64,000 nt of DNA from positions 1 to 64,000 of the forward strand of contig WRKO01000009.1 of NCBI GenBank assembly GCA_009782215.1, written 5' to 3'. A program made the position numbers and the translations under genes. The notes below the pieces were generated by a model. That model did no database searches. It was not told the origin of the DNA and saw nothing but the letters and a program-made list of their open reading frames with translations. Shown here in pieces: positions 1 through 8,368 of the stretch (its first letter is position 1; each line of letters begins with the position of its first letter). The DNA comes from Oscillospiraceae bacterium. Its GTDB lineage: Bacteria; Bacillota; Clostridia; Oscillospirales; UBA929.

Positions 1-2
1 GC

Positions 3-647
3 GAGCTGGTCGCCGCGACCGGGGACGAAGCGCTGCATGACTACGTTAAGTCCGCCCCCATATCTACGGGGCTGGGGTGGCAGAATATGGGCACCTATGG
101 AATCCTCGCCTATCTGCTCCATGCGGGGGACAGAGCCGACCCGGAAACGGCAGGACGGATGAGGAGCGCGCTGATGACCGAAGCGGCGGGCGTGATAGAG
201 AGCTACCGCGCCGAGCCTTACGGCATTTCGCTGGGAACAAATTATTACTGGGGGAGCAACTTAGGCGTGGCAAACAACGCCATGACGCTGTTGCTGGCAA
301 ATATTTTCGCGCCCGATCAGGAATATGTGGAAGCCGCGCTGGAGCATATGAGTTACCTTGTGGGCAAAAACGCCCTCAGCCAAAGCTATATTTCGGGATT
401 TGGCTCCAGACCCATGCAGAACCCGCACCACCGGCCTTCTGTCGCGGTGGGGCAGACTGTGCCGGGGATGGTGGCGGGGGGGCCCAACTCCGGCGGCACC
501 GGCGGCGACCGCGTGCTGGAGCGGGCGAGGGAAGGCTTGTCTCCGATGAAGAGCTACATAGACGATAACGGCAGCTACGCGTCCAATGAGGTCACCATCT
601 ACTGGAATTCGCCGGTTTACTTTGTTCTGGCGCTTCTGAACCTCTAA
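3..647 (+). CDS. Glycoside hydrolase family 9 endoglucanase, C-terminal part (cut by window start)
   Basis: The reading frame is open from base 3 to the stop at 647, so the N-terminus lies outside the window. Both GH9 signatures are visible: the histidine signature (SYISGFGSRPMQNPHHR) and the acidic signature (YIDDNGSYASNEVTIYWN), whose Glu is the family's catalytic acid. GH9 enzymes cleave internal beta-1,4 bonds in cellulose and related glucans. The protein ends about 13 residues after the second signature, so no cellulose-binding, dockerin or SLH module follows the catalytic domain. A lipoprotein gene starts 17 bases downstream. Substrate and any N-terminal module cannot be judged from this fragment. 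Confidence 0.9.
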   Translation, partial: ELVAATGDEALHDYVKSAPISTGLGWQNMGTYGILAYLLHAGDRADPETAGRMRSALMTEAAGVIESYRAEPYGISLGTNYYWGSNLGVANNAMTLLLANIFAPDQEYVEAALEHMSYLVGKNALSQSYISGFGSRPMQNPHHRPSVAVGQTVPGMVAGGPNSGGTGGDRVLERAREGLSPMKSYIDDNGSYASNEVTIYWNSPVYFVLALLNL

Positions 648-663
648 GAGAAGGGTGTTTTGC

Positions 664-1608
664 GTGAAGAATAGGCGCTTTGGGATTTTGGCGGGTCTCG
701 CGGCGAGCGTTTTGACTATCCTGTGCGTGAGCGCTTGTTCATTGATATTGGATGCGCTGGAGGCGTCTTTGGATGGGGTGCTGGACGGCGTTTTGGAATG
801 GGACGGCGGTTCCGTTGAGACGCTCCCGACGCCAAAGCCGTCTCCGTCCCCGGCGCCGACGCCGGAAACCCCCGTGTGGGGGCCCGATATACAGGGCATA
901 CCGGATGTGCCGGATATGTCCTCCCCAGAGACATTTATTCAGGATATCAAGAGAATGTATTCCATTACGCTGACAGACGAACACAAGCACCTGTCCGGGC
1001 CAGACGGCGGATGGATGATGAAGGAGATTAGCCGGTGTCTCGCGCTGTATTCACCCGGATTTGTGCGGGAAATGACGGCTATGTACGCCGAATACGGGTC
1101 GCGCTTTTTCATCCGGCTGGACAGCCCGTCGGAGGATGATTACGGCGCCATAGAGTGGGAAGACGACGTAATCATTTATCTGCGGTATGACAGCGTCCCG
1201 GAGTGGAACGGCATCACGGCAGCGACCCTGAGCCATGAAATGGCTCACGCCGTGCATTTCATCGTCGAGGAGATGGTAGGCGAGGAGGAAATCAAGAGGG
1301 AAATGAGAATGGCCAACAAGGATTTCGCGTATGTGGGGAACCGCTACGATAGCGTTTGGCAGGAACGGATTCACGCGGCGGCGTTCGCTTATGACTACGG
1401 TATGTACGACGCCTACGAGGACGCGGCGACAATCCTTGAAATGCTGGTGGACGACCCCGAGGGGATGCGCCGCCGTCTGAACAATCCAGAGAACGCCATT
1501 CTGCGCCGGAAAACGGAATACTTATATGCGCTGGCAAGTATGATATCTGACGAGTGCGGCGCACTGTTCGCGCCGCTGTTTGCCGAGGCGTACCCCGCCG
1601 CGGCCTAG
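664..1608 (+). CDS. Lipoprotein with HExxH zinc-metallopeptidase motif
   Basis: The GTG at 664 is chosen because AGAAGGG sits about eight bases upstream; a GTG at 655 overlaps that ribosome site. The N-terminus is basic then hydrophobic and ends in the lipobox VSAC, so the protein should be a membrane-anchored lipoprotein. A Pro/Thr/Ser linker (PTPKPSPSPAPTPETP) follows. In the second half the motif HEMAH, followed by VHF, is a typical zinc-binding HExxH helix, with acidic residues downstream (EEMVGEEE) as possible third ligands. I do not recognise the peptidase family. It follows a GH9 gene and is separated from spo0A by a two-way terminator. Confidence 0.7.
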   Translation: MKNRRFGILAGLAASVLTILCVSACSLILDALEASLDGVLDGVLEWDGGSVETLPTPKPSPSPAPTPETPVWGPDIQGIPDVPDMSSPETFIQDIKRMYSITLTDEHKHLSGPDGGWMMKEISRCLALYSPGFVREMTAMYAEYGSRFFIRLDSPSEDDYGAIEWEDDVIIYLRYDSVPEWNGITAATLSHEMAHAVHFIVEEMVGEEEIKREMRMANKDFAYVGNRYDSVWQERIHAAAFAYDYGMYDAYEDAATILEMLVDDPEGMRRRLNNPENAILRRKTEYLYALASMISDECGALFAPLFAEAYPAAA

Positions 1609-1621
1609 CCGGATACAACAA

Positions 1622-1648
1622 AAGGGGCTGACGTTGCGTCAGCCCCTT
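1622..1648. terminator. Bidirectional intrinsic terminator
   Basis: An 11-bp perfect stem (1622-1632 with 1638-1648) and a 5-base loop lie between the convergent lipoprotein gene and spo0A. It is flanked by an A run on one side and pyrimidine-rich sequence on the other, so it can serve both strands. Confidence 0.8.
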
Positions 1649-1652
1649 CGGG

Positions 1653-2432
1653 TTATCTCTGTTCGGCTTTGAGCTGTAACTGAAGCCTGTCGGCAATCAT
1701 GGCGATGAATTCGGAGTTGGTGGGCTTGCCTTTGGCGTTGCTGACGGTGTAGCCGAAGATGGATTGCAGCGTCTCAAGGTCGCCCCGATCCCACGCCACC
1801 TCAATGGCGTGGCGGATGGCGCGTTCCACGCGGGAGGGGGTGGTGCGGAAGGTTTCGGCGACGCTGGGATAGAGGATTTTGGTCACGGCGCCGATGACCG
1901 AAGGGTCGTGAACGGCGGTGACGATGGCCGTTCTGACGTATTGATAACCCTTGATGTGCGCCGGTATGCCGATTTCGTGGATAATCTCGGTGACCCGGCT
2001 TTCAAGACTGAGGGACGATTTGTCAATCACGGGCGGAATGAGGTGCTGGGAGGTCTCTCCGCCGAAGGTTCGGATGCGGTCGATGAGGGAGCCGATGTCG
2101 CACGGCTTGACCATGACAAACTGCGCGCCCAAGGCGATGGCTTCGCGCGTCACGCCGTCGGTGGCCAGCCCGGTGAGAACCAGAACGCGCGGACGCGACA
2201 TGGGGTGGTGGCGGTTGAATTGCTTGAGGACTTCGATGCCGTCCATGCGGGGCAGCATGATTTCCAGTAGGACGACGTCCGGCTTGAGGGAGTCGGACAT
2301 TTTGCACGCGTCCACTCCGTCGCGGGCAAAACCGATGATTTCGAGGCGGGGGTCGGATTCGATGCTCTCGGCGAGCAGCGCTGTGAAGTCCGCGTTGCTG
2401 TCGGCGATGAGGATTCTAATCTTTTTCTGCAT
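1653..2432 (-). CDS. spo0A: Spo0A sporulation master regulator with altered receiver residues
   Basis: This 259-residue protein has the Spo0A architecture: a CheY-like receiver (about 1-125) and the Spo0A-specific DNA-binding domain (about 150-259), including [15 protein letters not shown] and [15 protein letters not shown], nearly identical to the family. The ATG at 2432 has GGAGA upstream. Unusually, the position of the phosphorylated Asp (Asp56 in Bacillus subtilis) is Glu57 in [11 protein letters not shown], and the acidic pocket reads ADSN instead of ADDN, so Ser12 replaces one metal-binding Asp. The switch Thr (VLTG) and Lys (VKPCD) are kept. The family normally acts after phosphorelay phosphorylation. 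This protein may be phosphorylation-independent, but that is inference. spoIVB, a common neighbour, is not adjacent here. Confidence 0.95.
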   Translation of the reverse strand: MQKKIRILIADSNADFTALLAESIESDPRLEIIGFARDGVDACKMSDSLKPDVVLLEIMLPRMDGIEVLKQFNRHHPMSRPRVLVLTGLATDGVTREAIALGAQFVMVKPCDIGSLIDRIRTFGGETSQHLIPPVIDKSSLSLESRVTEIIHEIGIPAHIKGYQYVRTAIVTAVHDPSVIGAVTKILYPSVAETFRTTPSRVERAIRHAIEVAWDRGDLETLQSIFGYTVSNAKGKPTNSEFIAMIADRLQLQLKAEQR

Positions 2433-2663
2433 AACGGTTCTCCTTTATTACGTTTTTCACGGCATAGCCACATCGCAATATGTAAACTCCTGCCGGGGCT
2501 TGACAATCAATACGATAACACAGAATAATTCACAATGCAAGAGCAAAAATAGAAAAATATGAAGAATCGTTCGTTGTAAAGTGATGATAAACGCGATAAT
2601 ACGACAAATGTGGTTGCAAAAATATAGAATTATGTTTATCCGTGTCGATAAATCCGCGAAAAA

Positions 2664-2689
2664 ATCCCCCGCCCGTCAAGGCGGGGGAT
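2664..2689 (-). terminator. Intrinsic terminator of the small gene at 2705-3106
   Basis: A 10-bp GC-rich perfect stem (2664-2673 with 2680-2689) and a 6-base loop are followed on the minus strand by five T residues. Confidence 0.85.
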
Positions 2690-2704
2690 GAGGCTTCGGG
2701 GGCG

Positions 2705-3106
2705 TCAGTCGGTGGGTATCATAGCGGTGTGGATGCTGACTTTAAGTATAATCATTTCGGCGTGGAAGACACGCAGGCAGTCGGTGAGCGACGCGCTGTC
2801 CGAACGGGCGACCGCTTCGGAAATATCGTCAAGGAGCGGAGGGGCGTCCTTGACGAGCAGCGACGTCAAAAGGACTCGAACCTCCTCCAGCTCTTTGAGG
2901 AAGGCTTTTCTGGTGTCGCTGTCGTACAGCACGACCGAGGCTGTGTAGTCGCGCAGATAATGGTCGGCGTCAACCGACACCTTTGCCAGCGCGACCCAAA
3001 AATCATCGCGGGAGGGAAAATTCTGAATGGCCCTCACCGCGTCGAACAATTCTATTTTAGACAGGACAGACATATCAAAACGCACGGCATCAATCACCTT
3101 GTTCAT
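2705..3106 (-). CDS. Hypothetical protein, 133 residues
   Basis: I do not recognise this protein. It is soluble, probably helical and acidic, with no signal peptide or membrane segment. The ATG at 3106 (MNKVIDAVRF) has AGAAAGAAG seven bases upstream and is preferred over a TTG five codons earlier. Leu- and Val-rich stretches (LLTSLLVK; the C-terminal MIILKVSIHTAMI) suggest a small helical domain. It has its own strong terminator and is divergent from rplS, so it is probably a single-gene transcript. The calm codon use, the start site and the terminator support it being a real gene. Confidence 0.6.
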   Translation of the reverse strand: MNKVIDAVRFDMSVLSKIELFDAVRAIQNFPSRDDFWVALAKVSVDADHYLRDYTASVVLYDSDTRKAFLKELEEVRVLLTSLLVKDAPPLLDDISEAVARSDSASLTDCLRVFHAEMIILKVSIHTAMIPTD

Positions 3107-3150
3107 TTTCTTCTTTCTCAAAGTCTATCACACTTCGGGCAAGCGCGCAA

Positions 3151-3172
3151 GAGAAAAATATGAGAAAAATAT
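3151..3172. repeat. Perfect 11-bp A-rich tandem repeat upstream of the rplS promoter
   Basis: GAGAAAAATAT occurs twice in a row, ending 12 bases before the -35 box at 3185. The 11-bp period puts the A5 tracts about one helical turn apart, as in an UP element or a bent-DNA activator. That role is inferred. Confidence 0.6.
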
Positions 3173-3184
3173 GTTAAGAATGGG

Positions 3185-3214
3185 TTGACAGGGAGGAGCC
3201 TTGTATGGTATATT
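3185..3214 (+). promoter_or_regulatory. Sigma-A type promoter of rplS
   Basis: TTGACA (3185-3190) and TATATT (3209-3214) are separated by 18 bases. They lie just upstream of the structured leader and the rplS gene. Confidence 0.75.
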
Positions 3215-3227
3215 GCTAGGGTATGAC

Positions 3228-3286
3228 TGTATTCCTCTGCCGAAAAGAGCCGTTCCGGCAACCGGGACGCGCCGGGCAAGAATACA
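3228..3286 (+). promoter_or_regulatory. Putative L19 ribosomal-protein leader
   Basis: The 5' leader between the promoter and rplS is closed by a perfect 7-bp pairing (TGTATTC at 3228-3234 with GAATACA at 3280-3286). Inside are GC-rich segments able to form further hairpins, and the 3' arm ends a few bases before the AGGAGGAG ribosome site. This position and closing stem fit the L19 autoregulatory leader known in Firmicutes (Rfam L19_leader). The assignment is by layout only; a covariance-model search was not possible. Confidence 0.5.
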
Positions 3287-3302
3287 TTAGGAGGAGAAAG
3301 CA

Positions 3303-3644
3303 ATGGATTTGCTCAAGGCCGCCGTCGCGGAACACATCAAGAAGGAACCCCCGGTCTTCGCCATCGGAGATATGGTGCGCGTCCATGTGAAAATCAAGGA
3401 AGGGGCGCGCGAGCGTGTACAGGTCTTTGAAGGTCTTGTCATCGCGAAAAAGCATGGCGGTGTTTCCGAGACGTTCACTGTCCGCCGCGTATCTTACGGC
3501 ATCGGCGTGGAAAAGGTTTTTCCCATCCATGCGCCCAACATCGCGAAGGTAGAGGTCGTCAGACGCGGCAAAGTGCGCCGCGCCAAGCTCTATTATCTAC
3601 GCGGGCGCGTCGGCAAACGCGCGAGGGTTAAAATCCGCATTTAA
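3303..3644 (+). CDS. rplS: 50S ribosomal protein L19
   Basis: This is a full-length L19 of 113 residues, with the family's central stretch ([16 protein letters not shown] and [19 protein letters not shown]) and the basic C-terminus ([17 protein letters not shown]). It sits at the 30S-50S interface of the large subunit. The ATG at 3303 follows a strong AGGAGGAG. A hairpin followed by T residues comes directly after the stop, so only part of the transcription is expected to continue into lepB. In Firmicutes rplS commonly precedes lepB-rbgA-rnhB, as it does here. Confidence 0.97.
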   Translation: MDLLKAAVAEHIKKEPPVFAIGDMVRVHVKIKEGARERVQVFEGLVIAKKHGGVSETFTVRRVSYGIGVEKVFPIHAPNIAKVEVVRRGKVRRAKLYYLRGRVGKRARVKIRI

Positions 3645-3649
3645 CCGCG

Positions 3650-3674
3650 AGGGGCGAACACGGGGTTCGCCCCT
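3650..3674 (+). terminator. Terminator between rplS and lepB
   Basis: A perfect 10-bp stem (3650-3659 with 3665-3674) and 5-base loop are followed by TTT. It may be leaky, because lepB starts 34 bases later with no obvious promoter of its own. Confidence 0.7.
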
Positions 3675-3707
3675 TTTCGTAAAGCCTGTTAAAGAAAGGT
3701 GACGGTT

Positions 3708-4331
3708 GTGGACGAGAAAATGGAAACGCAGGAACTGGAAAATCTGCCCGAAGAGGGCGGCGAACCGGAAAAGAAAAGGTTTGATTTTGCCCGTGAGCTG
3801 TATGAATGGGTGGATTCGCTTGTCTTTGCGTTTGTGGGCATTGTGGTGGTGTTCGCTTTCTTGGCGAACGTCTTTTACGTTGACCAGACTTCGATGACCC
3901 ATACGCTGGAAGAAAATGAAATGGTGATGATATTGCGCCTTCCCTATACACCCAAGCGCGGCGATATCATCCTGTTTACCAAGCACGGTTATGCGTACAA
4001 TGAGGATACGGGGAGCTACAATCCGCTGGTCAAGCGTGTCATCGGGCTGCCGGGCGACGAGCTTGACTTTGTGCTGGACGGGAACACCGGAAAGGTTTTG
4101 CTCAACGGCGAGGCACTGGATGAGCCGTACATCCGTGAGGCGATGACGTACTGGGGTTCGACTCCGCTTCCCGTCATCGTGCCGCCGGACAGTGTTTTTG
4201 TCATGGGCGACAACCGCAACAAGTCGTCGGACAGCCGCAACAGTGAAATCGGGCTGGTGGAGCAGCGCAGTATTCTCGGGCCCGTGGTTCTTCGTCTGAC
4301 GCCGCTGAATAAGTTCGGTTCCGTAAAATAG
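3708..4331 (+). CDS. lepB: Signal peptidase I
   Basis: Type I signal peptidase that removes signal peptides from exported proteins at the outer membrane face. One N-terminal transmembrane segment (about residues 36-55) precedes the catalytic domain. Catalytic Ser62 lies in QTSMTHTL and Lys109 in VKRVIGLPGDEL; the conserved GDNRNKSSDSR box follows. The usual SMxPTL motif has His in place of Pro, a small deviation next to the nucleophile. GTG at 3708 is chosen because AAAGGTG lies six bases upstream; a GTG at 3699 overlaps that site. The stop shares a base with the rbgA start, so the two are translationally coupled. Confidence 0.95.
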   Translation: MDEKMETQELENLPEEGGEPEKKRFDFARELYEWVDSLVFAFVGIVVVFAFLANVFYVDQTSMTHTLEENEMVMILRLPYTPKRGDIILFTKHGYAYNEDTGSYNPLVKRVIGLPGDELDFVLDGNTGKVLLNGEALDEPYIREAMTYWGSTPLPVIVPPDSVFVMGDNRNKSSDSRNSEIGLVEQRSILGPVVLRLTPLNKFGSVK

Positions 4332-5143
4332 TGGACATCCAATGGTATCCCGGTCATATGGCGAAGACACGCCGTCAATTGTCGGAGGACGTTTCCGGGG
4401 TGGACGCCGTAATTGAATTGTGTGACGCGCGCGCGCCGCGTTCCAGCCGCAACCCCGATTTAGAGACACTGCGCGGCGGGAAGCCGCGCTTTCTTGCGTT
4501 GGGAAGCGCCGACCTTGCCGACCCTTCCGTCACGGCTCTCTGGCTGAAAGCCCTGCCGGACTGCGCCGCCATCAACTCCGCTTCCCCAAGCGCCGCGAAG
4601 ATTGTGATTCCCGCCCTGCGGAAGCTTCTTGCGGAGCGGATAGGCAAAGATATAGACAAAGGCCAGCCCGGCCGGGCGCTCCGCGTGATGGTTGTGGGTG
4701 TGCCGAACGTGGGGAAGTCCACGCTGATTAACACCCTTCTGCGCCGCAGGGCGGCCAAAGCCGAGGACAGGCCGGGCGTAACCCGCAGCCGCCAGTGGTT
4801 TCCGATGGATTCGGGCTTTTTGCTGATGGATACGCCGGGGATGCTTTGGCCGAAGTTTGAAGACGAGGAAACAGGCTTGAACCTCGCCTTTACGGGCGCC
4901 ATCCGCGACGAGATTATGGATACCGAGACGCTGGCCGCGAGGCTTGCCGAACGTTTGAAGGCGTTGTATCCCGGCGCGTTGGAAAAGCGCTACGGTGTGG
5001 GCGGAGGGCTGGAGGATTTGGCGAAGAAGCGTGGGTTTTTGCTGCCCGGCGGGGTTTTGGATACCGGACGCATGGCCCTGACGCTGCTGGACGAATTTCG
5101 CGCGGGGAAGCTGGGACGGCTGAGTTTGGAGCGTCCGTTATGA
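4331..5143 (+). CDS. rbgA: Ribosome biogenesis GTPase RbgA/YlqF with degenerate G4 motif
   Basis: A circularly permuted GTPase for late 50S assembly, recognisable from [15 protein letters not shown] at the start to [11 protein letters not shown] at the end. In RbgA the motif order is G4-G5-G1-G2-G3. G1 (GVPNVGKST), G2 (GVTRSRQW) and G3 (DTPGML) are intact, as is FEDEETGL. However, the G4 position, NKAD in relatives, reads GSAD here (LGSADLAD), so the Asn and Lys that recognise guanine are absent. The protein starts with GTG and overlaps lepB by one base; its end overlaps rnhB (ATGA). Whether GTP specificity is relaxed is unknown. Confidence 0.93.
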   Translation: MDIQWYPGHMAKTRRQLSEDVSGVDAVIELCDARAPRSSRNPDLETLRGGKPRFLALGSADLADPSVTALWLKALPDCAAINSASPSAAKIVIPALRKLLAERIGKDIDKGQPGRALRVMVVGVPNVGKSTLINTLLRRRAAKAEDRPGVTRSRQWFPMDSGFLLMDTPGMLWPKFEDEETGLNLAFTGAIRDEIMDTETLAARLAERLKALYPGALEKRYGVGGGLEDLAKKRGFLLPGGVLDTGRMALTLLDEFRAGKLGRLSLERPL

Positions 5144-5697
5144 GGATTGCCGGAGTGGATGAGGCGGGCCGCGGGCCCCTCGCGGGGGATGTATACGCCG
5201 CCGCCGTCATTCTGCCGGAACGGATTGACTTGCCGGGACTGGACGACTCGAAGAAGCTCACGGCCAAGAAGCGGGAAAGCCTGTTTGACGCCATCTGTAA
5301 GCAGGCCGTCGTGTTTTCCGTCGCTCTGGCAACGATTGAGGAGATTGAACGGCTGAACATTCTGGAGGCTGCGCTTTTGGCAATGCGCCGCGCCGTTGAG
5401 GGGCTGTCTGTTCAACCGGACTTGCTGCTGGTAGACGGCAACACGGCCCGGGGGTTTGATATTCCCGCGAAAGCCATCATCGGCGGCGACGCGCTTTACC
5501 CTTGCATTTCGGCGGCGTCCATCCTCGCCAAGGTATCCCGTGACCGGGCAATGGCGGAGCTGGACGCGCGGTATCCGCAATACGGGTTTGCCAAGCACAA
5601 GGGCTACGGGACGGCGGCGCATATCAAGGCCATACGGGAACATGGGCCTTGCGCGGCGCATAGACTGTCATTTTTAGGGAGGATACTTCATGCGTAA
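5140..5697 (+). CDS. rnhB: Ribonuclease HII
   Basis: This 185-residue type 2 RNase H removes RNA from RNA-DNA hybrids and misincorporated ribonucleotides. The N-terminus has the signature [11 protein letters not shown], with catalytic Asp7 and Glu8. The third metal ligand is Asp99 in LLVDGN, and the C-terminal [11 protein letters not shown] region carries the fourth. The start overlaps the rbgA stop as ATGA, and the end overlaps yraN by eight bases, marking a tightly packed operon. Confidence 0.96.
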   Translation: MRIAGVDEAGRGPLAGDVYAAAVILPERIDLPGLDDSKKLTAKKRESLFDAICKQAVVFSVALATIEEIERLNILEAALLAMRRAVEGLSVQPDLLLVDGNTARGFDIPAKAIIGGDALYPCISAASILAKVSRDRAMAELDARYPQYGFAKHKGYGTAAHIKAIREHGPCAAHRLSFLGRILHA

Positions 5698-6043
5698 GGA
5701 AGGCGGCAGGGGAGAGCAGATTGCCTTGCAGTATCTCGTTAAGAAAGGCTACCGTCTCCTGCAAAGCAATTACAACGCCCCCTGCGGTGAAATTGATTTG
5801 ATTGTGTACGACGATAAATATCTCGTTTTTGTCGAAGTGCGGATGCGGGCCAGCCGTGAATACGGTCATCCGCTGGAAACCGTGACGCCCGCCAAGCAGA
5901 AGAAAATCCGCAAAACAGTTGAACATTTCTTAATCAAAAACCGGCGCTCCACCCTCCAGCCGCGCATAGACGTTGTCGCCATCGACGCGCCGGGCGGCGG
6001 GTTTGAGGAAGTAAGGATAGAGCATATTGAGAACGCGTTTTGA
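5690..6043 (+). CDS. yraN: UPF0102 (YraN) family protein, endonuclease-fold
   Basis: At 117 residues it matches the YraN family: an N-terminal basic helix ([20 protein letters not shown]), the nuclease-like core [22 protein letters not shown], and RIDVVAI near the end. The G-E-I-D-L-I and E-V residues correspond to the PD-(D/E)xK-like fold of the family. Its biological role is poorly defined. The ATG overlaps rnhB, the usual gene arrangement. Confidence 0.92.
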   Translation: MRKEGGRGEQIALQYLVKKGYRLLQSNYNAPCGEIDLIVYDDKYLVFVEVRMRASREYGHPLETVTPAKQKKIRKTVEHFLIKNRRSTLQPRIDVVAIDAPGGGFEEVRIEHIENAF

Positions 6044-6056
6044 GGAGAAGCCGCTT

Positions 6057-6719
6057 ATGACATTCAAGAACCATCTGACAGCGTCTTCAGAGGTCAAAGC
6101 CCAAATCAGCCAAGTGGCCGACATATGGAAAGAGCATTTGCGGAAAGACTTGACCGGAGTATACCTGCATGGTTCCCTTGCGCTGGATGCCTTTGTTGAG
6201 GGGAGCAGCGATATTGATATTCTGATTGTCTGCGACAGACGCATACCAAGAGAAGAACGGCTCTTGATAGCACAGCGGATTATTGATGTTGACCGCACGC
6301 CGTCGCCGCTTGAGATGTCGGCTGTTTTCATTAACGACCTCGACCCGTGGCGGCACCCGACGCCTTGTCAGTTTCATTACAGCGACCTATTTACAGAGAG
6401 TTACAAGCAAATGCTGTCCGGCGGGGTTAAGGATGATTTTCTCATAGAAGCGGATTTTACTGATCCGGATATCGCCTGCCATGTCCGTCTGACGAAGCAG
6501 TATGGCGTTTGTATATGTGGAGAGCCTATAGCCGAAGTTTTCCCGGATGTGCCGGAGACAGATTTTTGGGACGCTATCAGTTATGACCTAGATGAAAGCG
6601 ACATCATGACATTGGGGCGCGTCCTTTCGTATAAGCGCGAGAAACGGATACTGTCCAAGCACGAAAGCGCCTTGTGGATGAAAAACTTCCTCATTGGTGA
6701 GATAAGACGGGAGGGGTAA
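6057..6719 (+). CDS. Nucleotidyltransferase-domain protein (aminoglycoside adenylyltransferase-like)
   Basis: The N-terminal motif LHGSLALDAFVEGSSDIDIL is the nucleotidyltransferase active site (G-S, then D-x-D). The rest resembles the domain found after it in streptomycin/spectinomycin 3''-adenylyltransferase-like proteins (DUF4111). The ATG at 6057 follows TGAGGAGAAG. It lies between yraN and thrC on the same strand with short spacing. It could adenylylate a small molecule; antibiotic resistance cannot be concluded from the sequence alone. Confidence 0.75.
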   Translation: MTFKNHLTASSEVKAQISQVADIWKEHLRKDLTGVYLHGSLALDAFVEGSSDIDILIVCDRRIPREERLLIAQRIIDVDRTPSPLEMSAVFINDLDPWRHPTPCQFHYSDLFTESYKQMLSGGVKDDFLIEADFTDPDIACHVRLTKQYGVCICGEPIAEVFPDVPETDFWDAISYDLDESDIMTLGRVLSYKREKRILSKHESALWMKNFLIGEIRREG

Positions 6720-6722
6720 CCT

Positions 6723-8111
6723 GTGCGTTATATCAGTACACGCGCTCAATCGACGGCGGTTAGCGGCGCCGAGGCGATTTTGCAGGGGCTTGCGCCGGAC
6801 GGCGGGCTATATGTGCCGGAAGTGATGCCGGTTTTGCCGGAAGACTTCGTAAAGCGCTTTGCGCCGCTGGATTACGCGGAGCGGGCGGCGTTTGTGCTGT
6901 CGCTCTTTTTGCCGGAGTTTGACGGGTTGGACGCGTTATGCCGGGACGCTTACCGGCGCTTTGACGGGCATCCGGCGCCGCTGGCGCGGGCAGGAGAAAT
7001 GTCAGTGCTGGAGCTTTGGCACGGGCCTACGTGCGCGTTCAAAGACATGGCGCTGCAAGTTCTGCCCGGCTTGATGAAAAAGGCGAAAACCTTGACGGGG
7101 GAGACGCGGGACATCTATATCCTCACGGCGACCTCGGGCGACACGGGAAAAGCGGCGCTGGAAGGGTTCCGCGACGCGCCGGGCTTCCGTGTGCTGGTCT
7201 TTTACCCCGAGGAAGGCGTGAGCGAGATTCAAAAGCTGCAAATGGTTACGCAGGAGGGCGAAAACGTCTGCGTCTGCGCCGTGCGGGGAGACTTTGACGA
7301 CGCGCAGAACGGCGTTAAGCAAGTCTTTGCGAAGAATCTGTCTAACGACCGCTTTCTGCTTTCCTCCGCCAACTCCATCAACCTTGGGAGGCTGCTGCCG
7401 CAGGTGGCGTACTATGTCTCGGCGTATGTCGACTGGACGGCGCAAAAACCCAGCGCGCCAAGTCCCGCTGTGGTTGTACCGACCGGGAATTTCGGCAACA
7501 TTCTGGCGGCGCTGTACGCCAAGCGGATGGGCGTGCCGTTCGGGAGACTGGTGTGCGCGTCGAACCGGAACCATGTGCTGACCGACGTGATTCAAACCGG
7601 CGTCTATGACCGCAAGCGCCCGATGGTCAGGACTGATTCGCCGTCGATGGATATTCTCGTCTCCTCCAACTTTGAGCGCGCGCTGCATCTGCTCGGCGCG
7701 GATGTGGCGGAGTGTATGGACAGTTTGAGCAAGGACGGAAAATACACGCTGGGCGCGGACGTGAGCGCCGGGCTGCAAACAGAGTTTGACGCGTTCTGGC
7801 GGAGCGATATGGAGGGGAGAGCTTGTATTCATAAGGTTTACGAGGAAACGGGCTATCTCCTTGACCCGCACACCGCCGTCGCTGTTTCGGGTGTGTGCGG
7901 CAATCCCCTTTACAGGGATGCCATTATCGTCGCTACGGCACATCCCGGGAAATTCCCGGAGGCTGTGGGGGCGGCGCTGGGCGGCAGGGCGCCGGAAGAT
8001 GTTATTGACGTCCCGCAGGCCTTGACGGACGCGAAGACAAAGCCGCGCAGGTTCTCGCGCGCCGTGGCGCCGGACGGGATTCTTGATTTTGTTCTTGAGT
8101 GGATTATGTAG
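6723..8111 (+). CDS. thrC: Threonine synthase
   Basis: A PLP enzyme of 462 residues converting O-phosphohomoserine to threonine. The N-terminus (MRYISTRAQS) and PDGGLYVPE are typical. The PLP-binding Lys107 lies in GPTCAFKDMALQ, and the ATSGDTGKAAL loop binds PLP phosphate. The GTG start lies four bases after the stop of the upstream gene. A small hairpin (8112-8129, GGGCGAT/ATCGCCC) follows the stop but has no clear T run, so termination there is uncertain. Confidence 0.96.
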   Translation: MRYISTRAQSTAVSGAEAILQGLAPDGGLYVPEVMPVLPEDFVKRFAPLDYAERAAFVLSLFLPEFDGLDALCRDAYRRFDGHPAPLARAGEMSVLELWHGPTCAFKDMALQVLPGLMKKAKTLTGETRDIYILTATSGDTGKAALEGFRDAPGFRVLVFYPEEGVSEIQKLQMVTQEGENVCVCAVRGDFDDAQNGVKQVFAKNLSNDRFLLSSANSINLGRLLPQVAYYVSAYVDWTAQKPSAPSPAVVVPTGNFGNILAALYAKRMGVPFGRLVCASNRNHVLTDVIQTGVYDRKRPMVRTDSPSMDILVSSNFERALHLLGADVAECMDSLSKDGKYTLGADVSAGLQTEFDAFWRSDMEGRACIHKVYEETGYLLDPHTAVAVSGVCGNPLYRDAIIVATAHPGKFPEAVGAALGGRAPEDVIDVPQALTDAKTKPRRFSRAVAPDGILDFVLEWIM

Positions 8112-8138
8112 GGGCGATGTCTATCGCCCGCAGGACTT

Positions 8139-8312
8139 TTACGAGGTTTTGTGTTCGTAGGTTGAGCAGAAGGTTTCGGTTTTGTCCAGCGCGTACTCGG
8201 TGCCGACTTTGATGCCGCCGGCGTTGCATTGGTTGTTCGATCCGTGGAAGGCGCAGGTGCCGACGGTGCAGTTGACGACGTTTGACTTTCCCTTGGTTTG
8301 ATGGCCCAACAT
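8139..8312 (-). CDS. DUF1540 cysteine-rich small protein, 57 residues
   Basis: This short minus-strand gene begins at the ATG at 8312, with AAGGAG nine bases upstream, and ends at TAA 8139-8141. The protein contains four Cys in the DUF1540 pattern: NCTVGTC, then NNQCNAG, then TFCSTY, a probable metal-binding or disulfide module. DUF1540 proteins are common in Clostridia and their function is unknown. It faces the thrC end and is divergent from the phosphoesterase gene. Confidence 0.85.
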   Translation of the reverse strand: MLGHQTKGKSNVVNCTVGTCAFHGSNNQCNAGGIKVGTEYALDKTETFCSTYEHKTS

Positions 8313-8368
8313 AAACGACGCTCCTTACTTACTGTAGTAACCGTATTATATCACAATGCGGAGGAATT

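Noticed and set aside
2433-2663. 0A-box-like sequences (TGTCGAT near 2643, TTTGTCGT on the minus strand near 2602) upstream of spo0A
   Set aside because: They match the consensus only partly and the region is AT-rich, so chance matches are likely.
6057-6719. A confirmed antibiotic-resistance gene
   Set aside because: Only the nucleotidyltransferase motif is clear; many such proteins have no resistance role, so no resistance claim is made.
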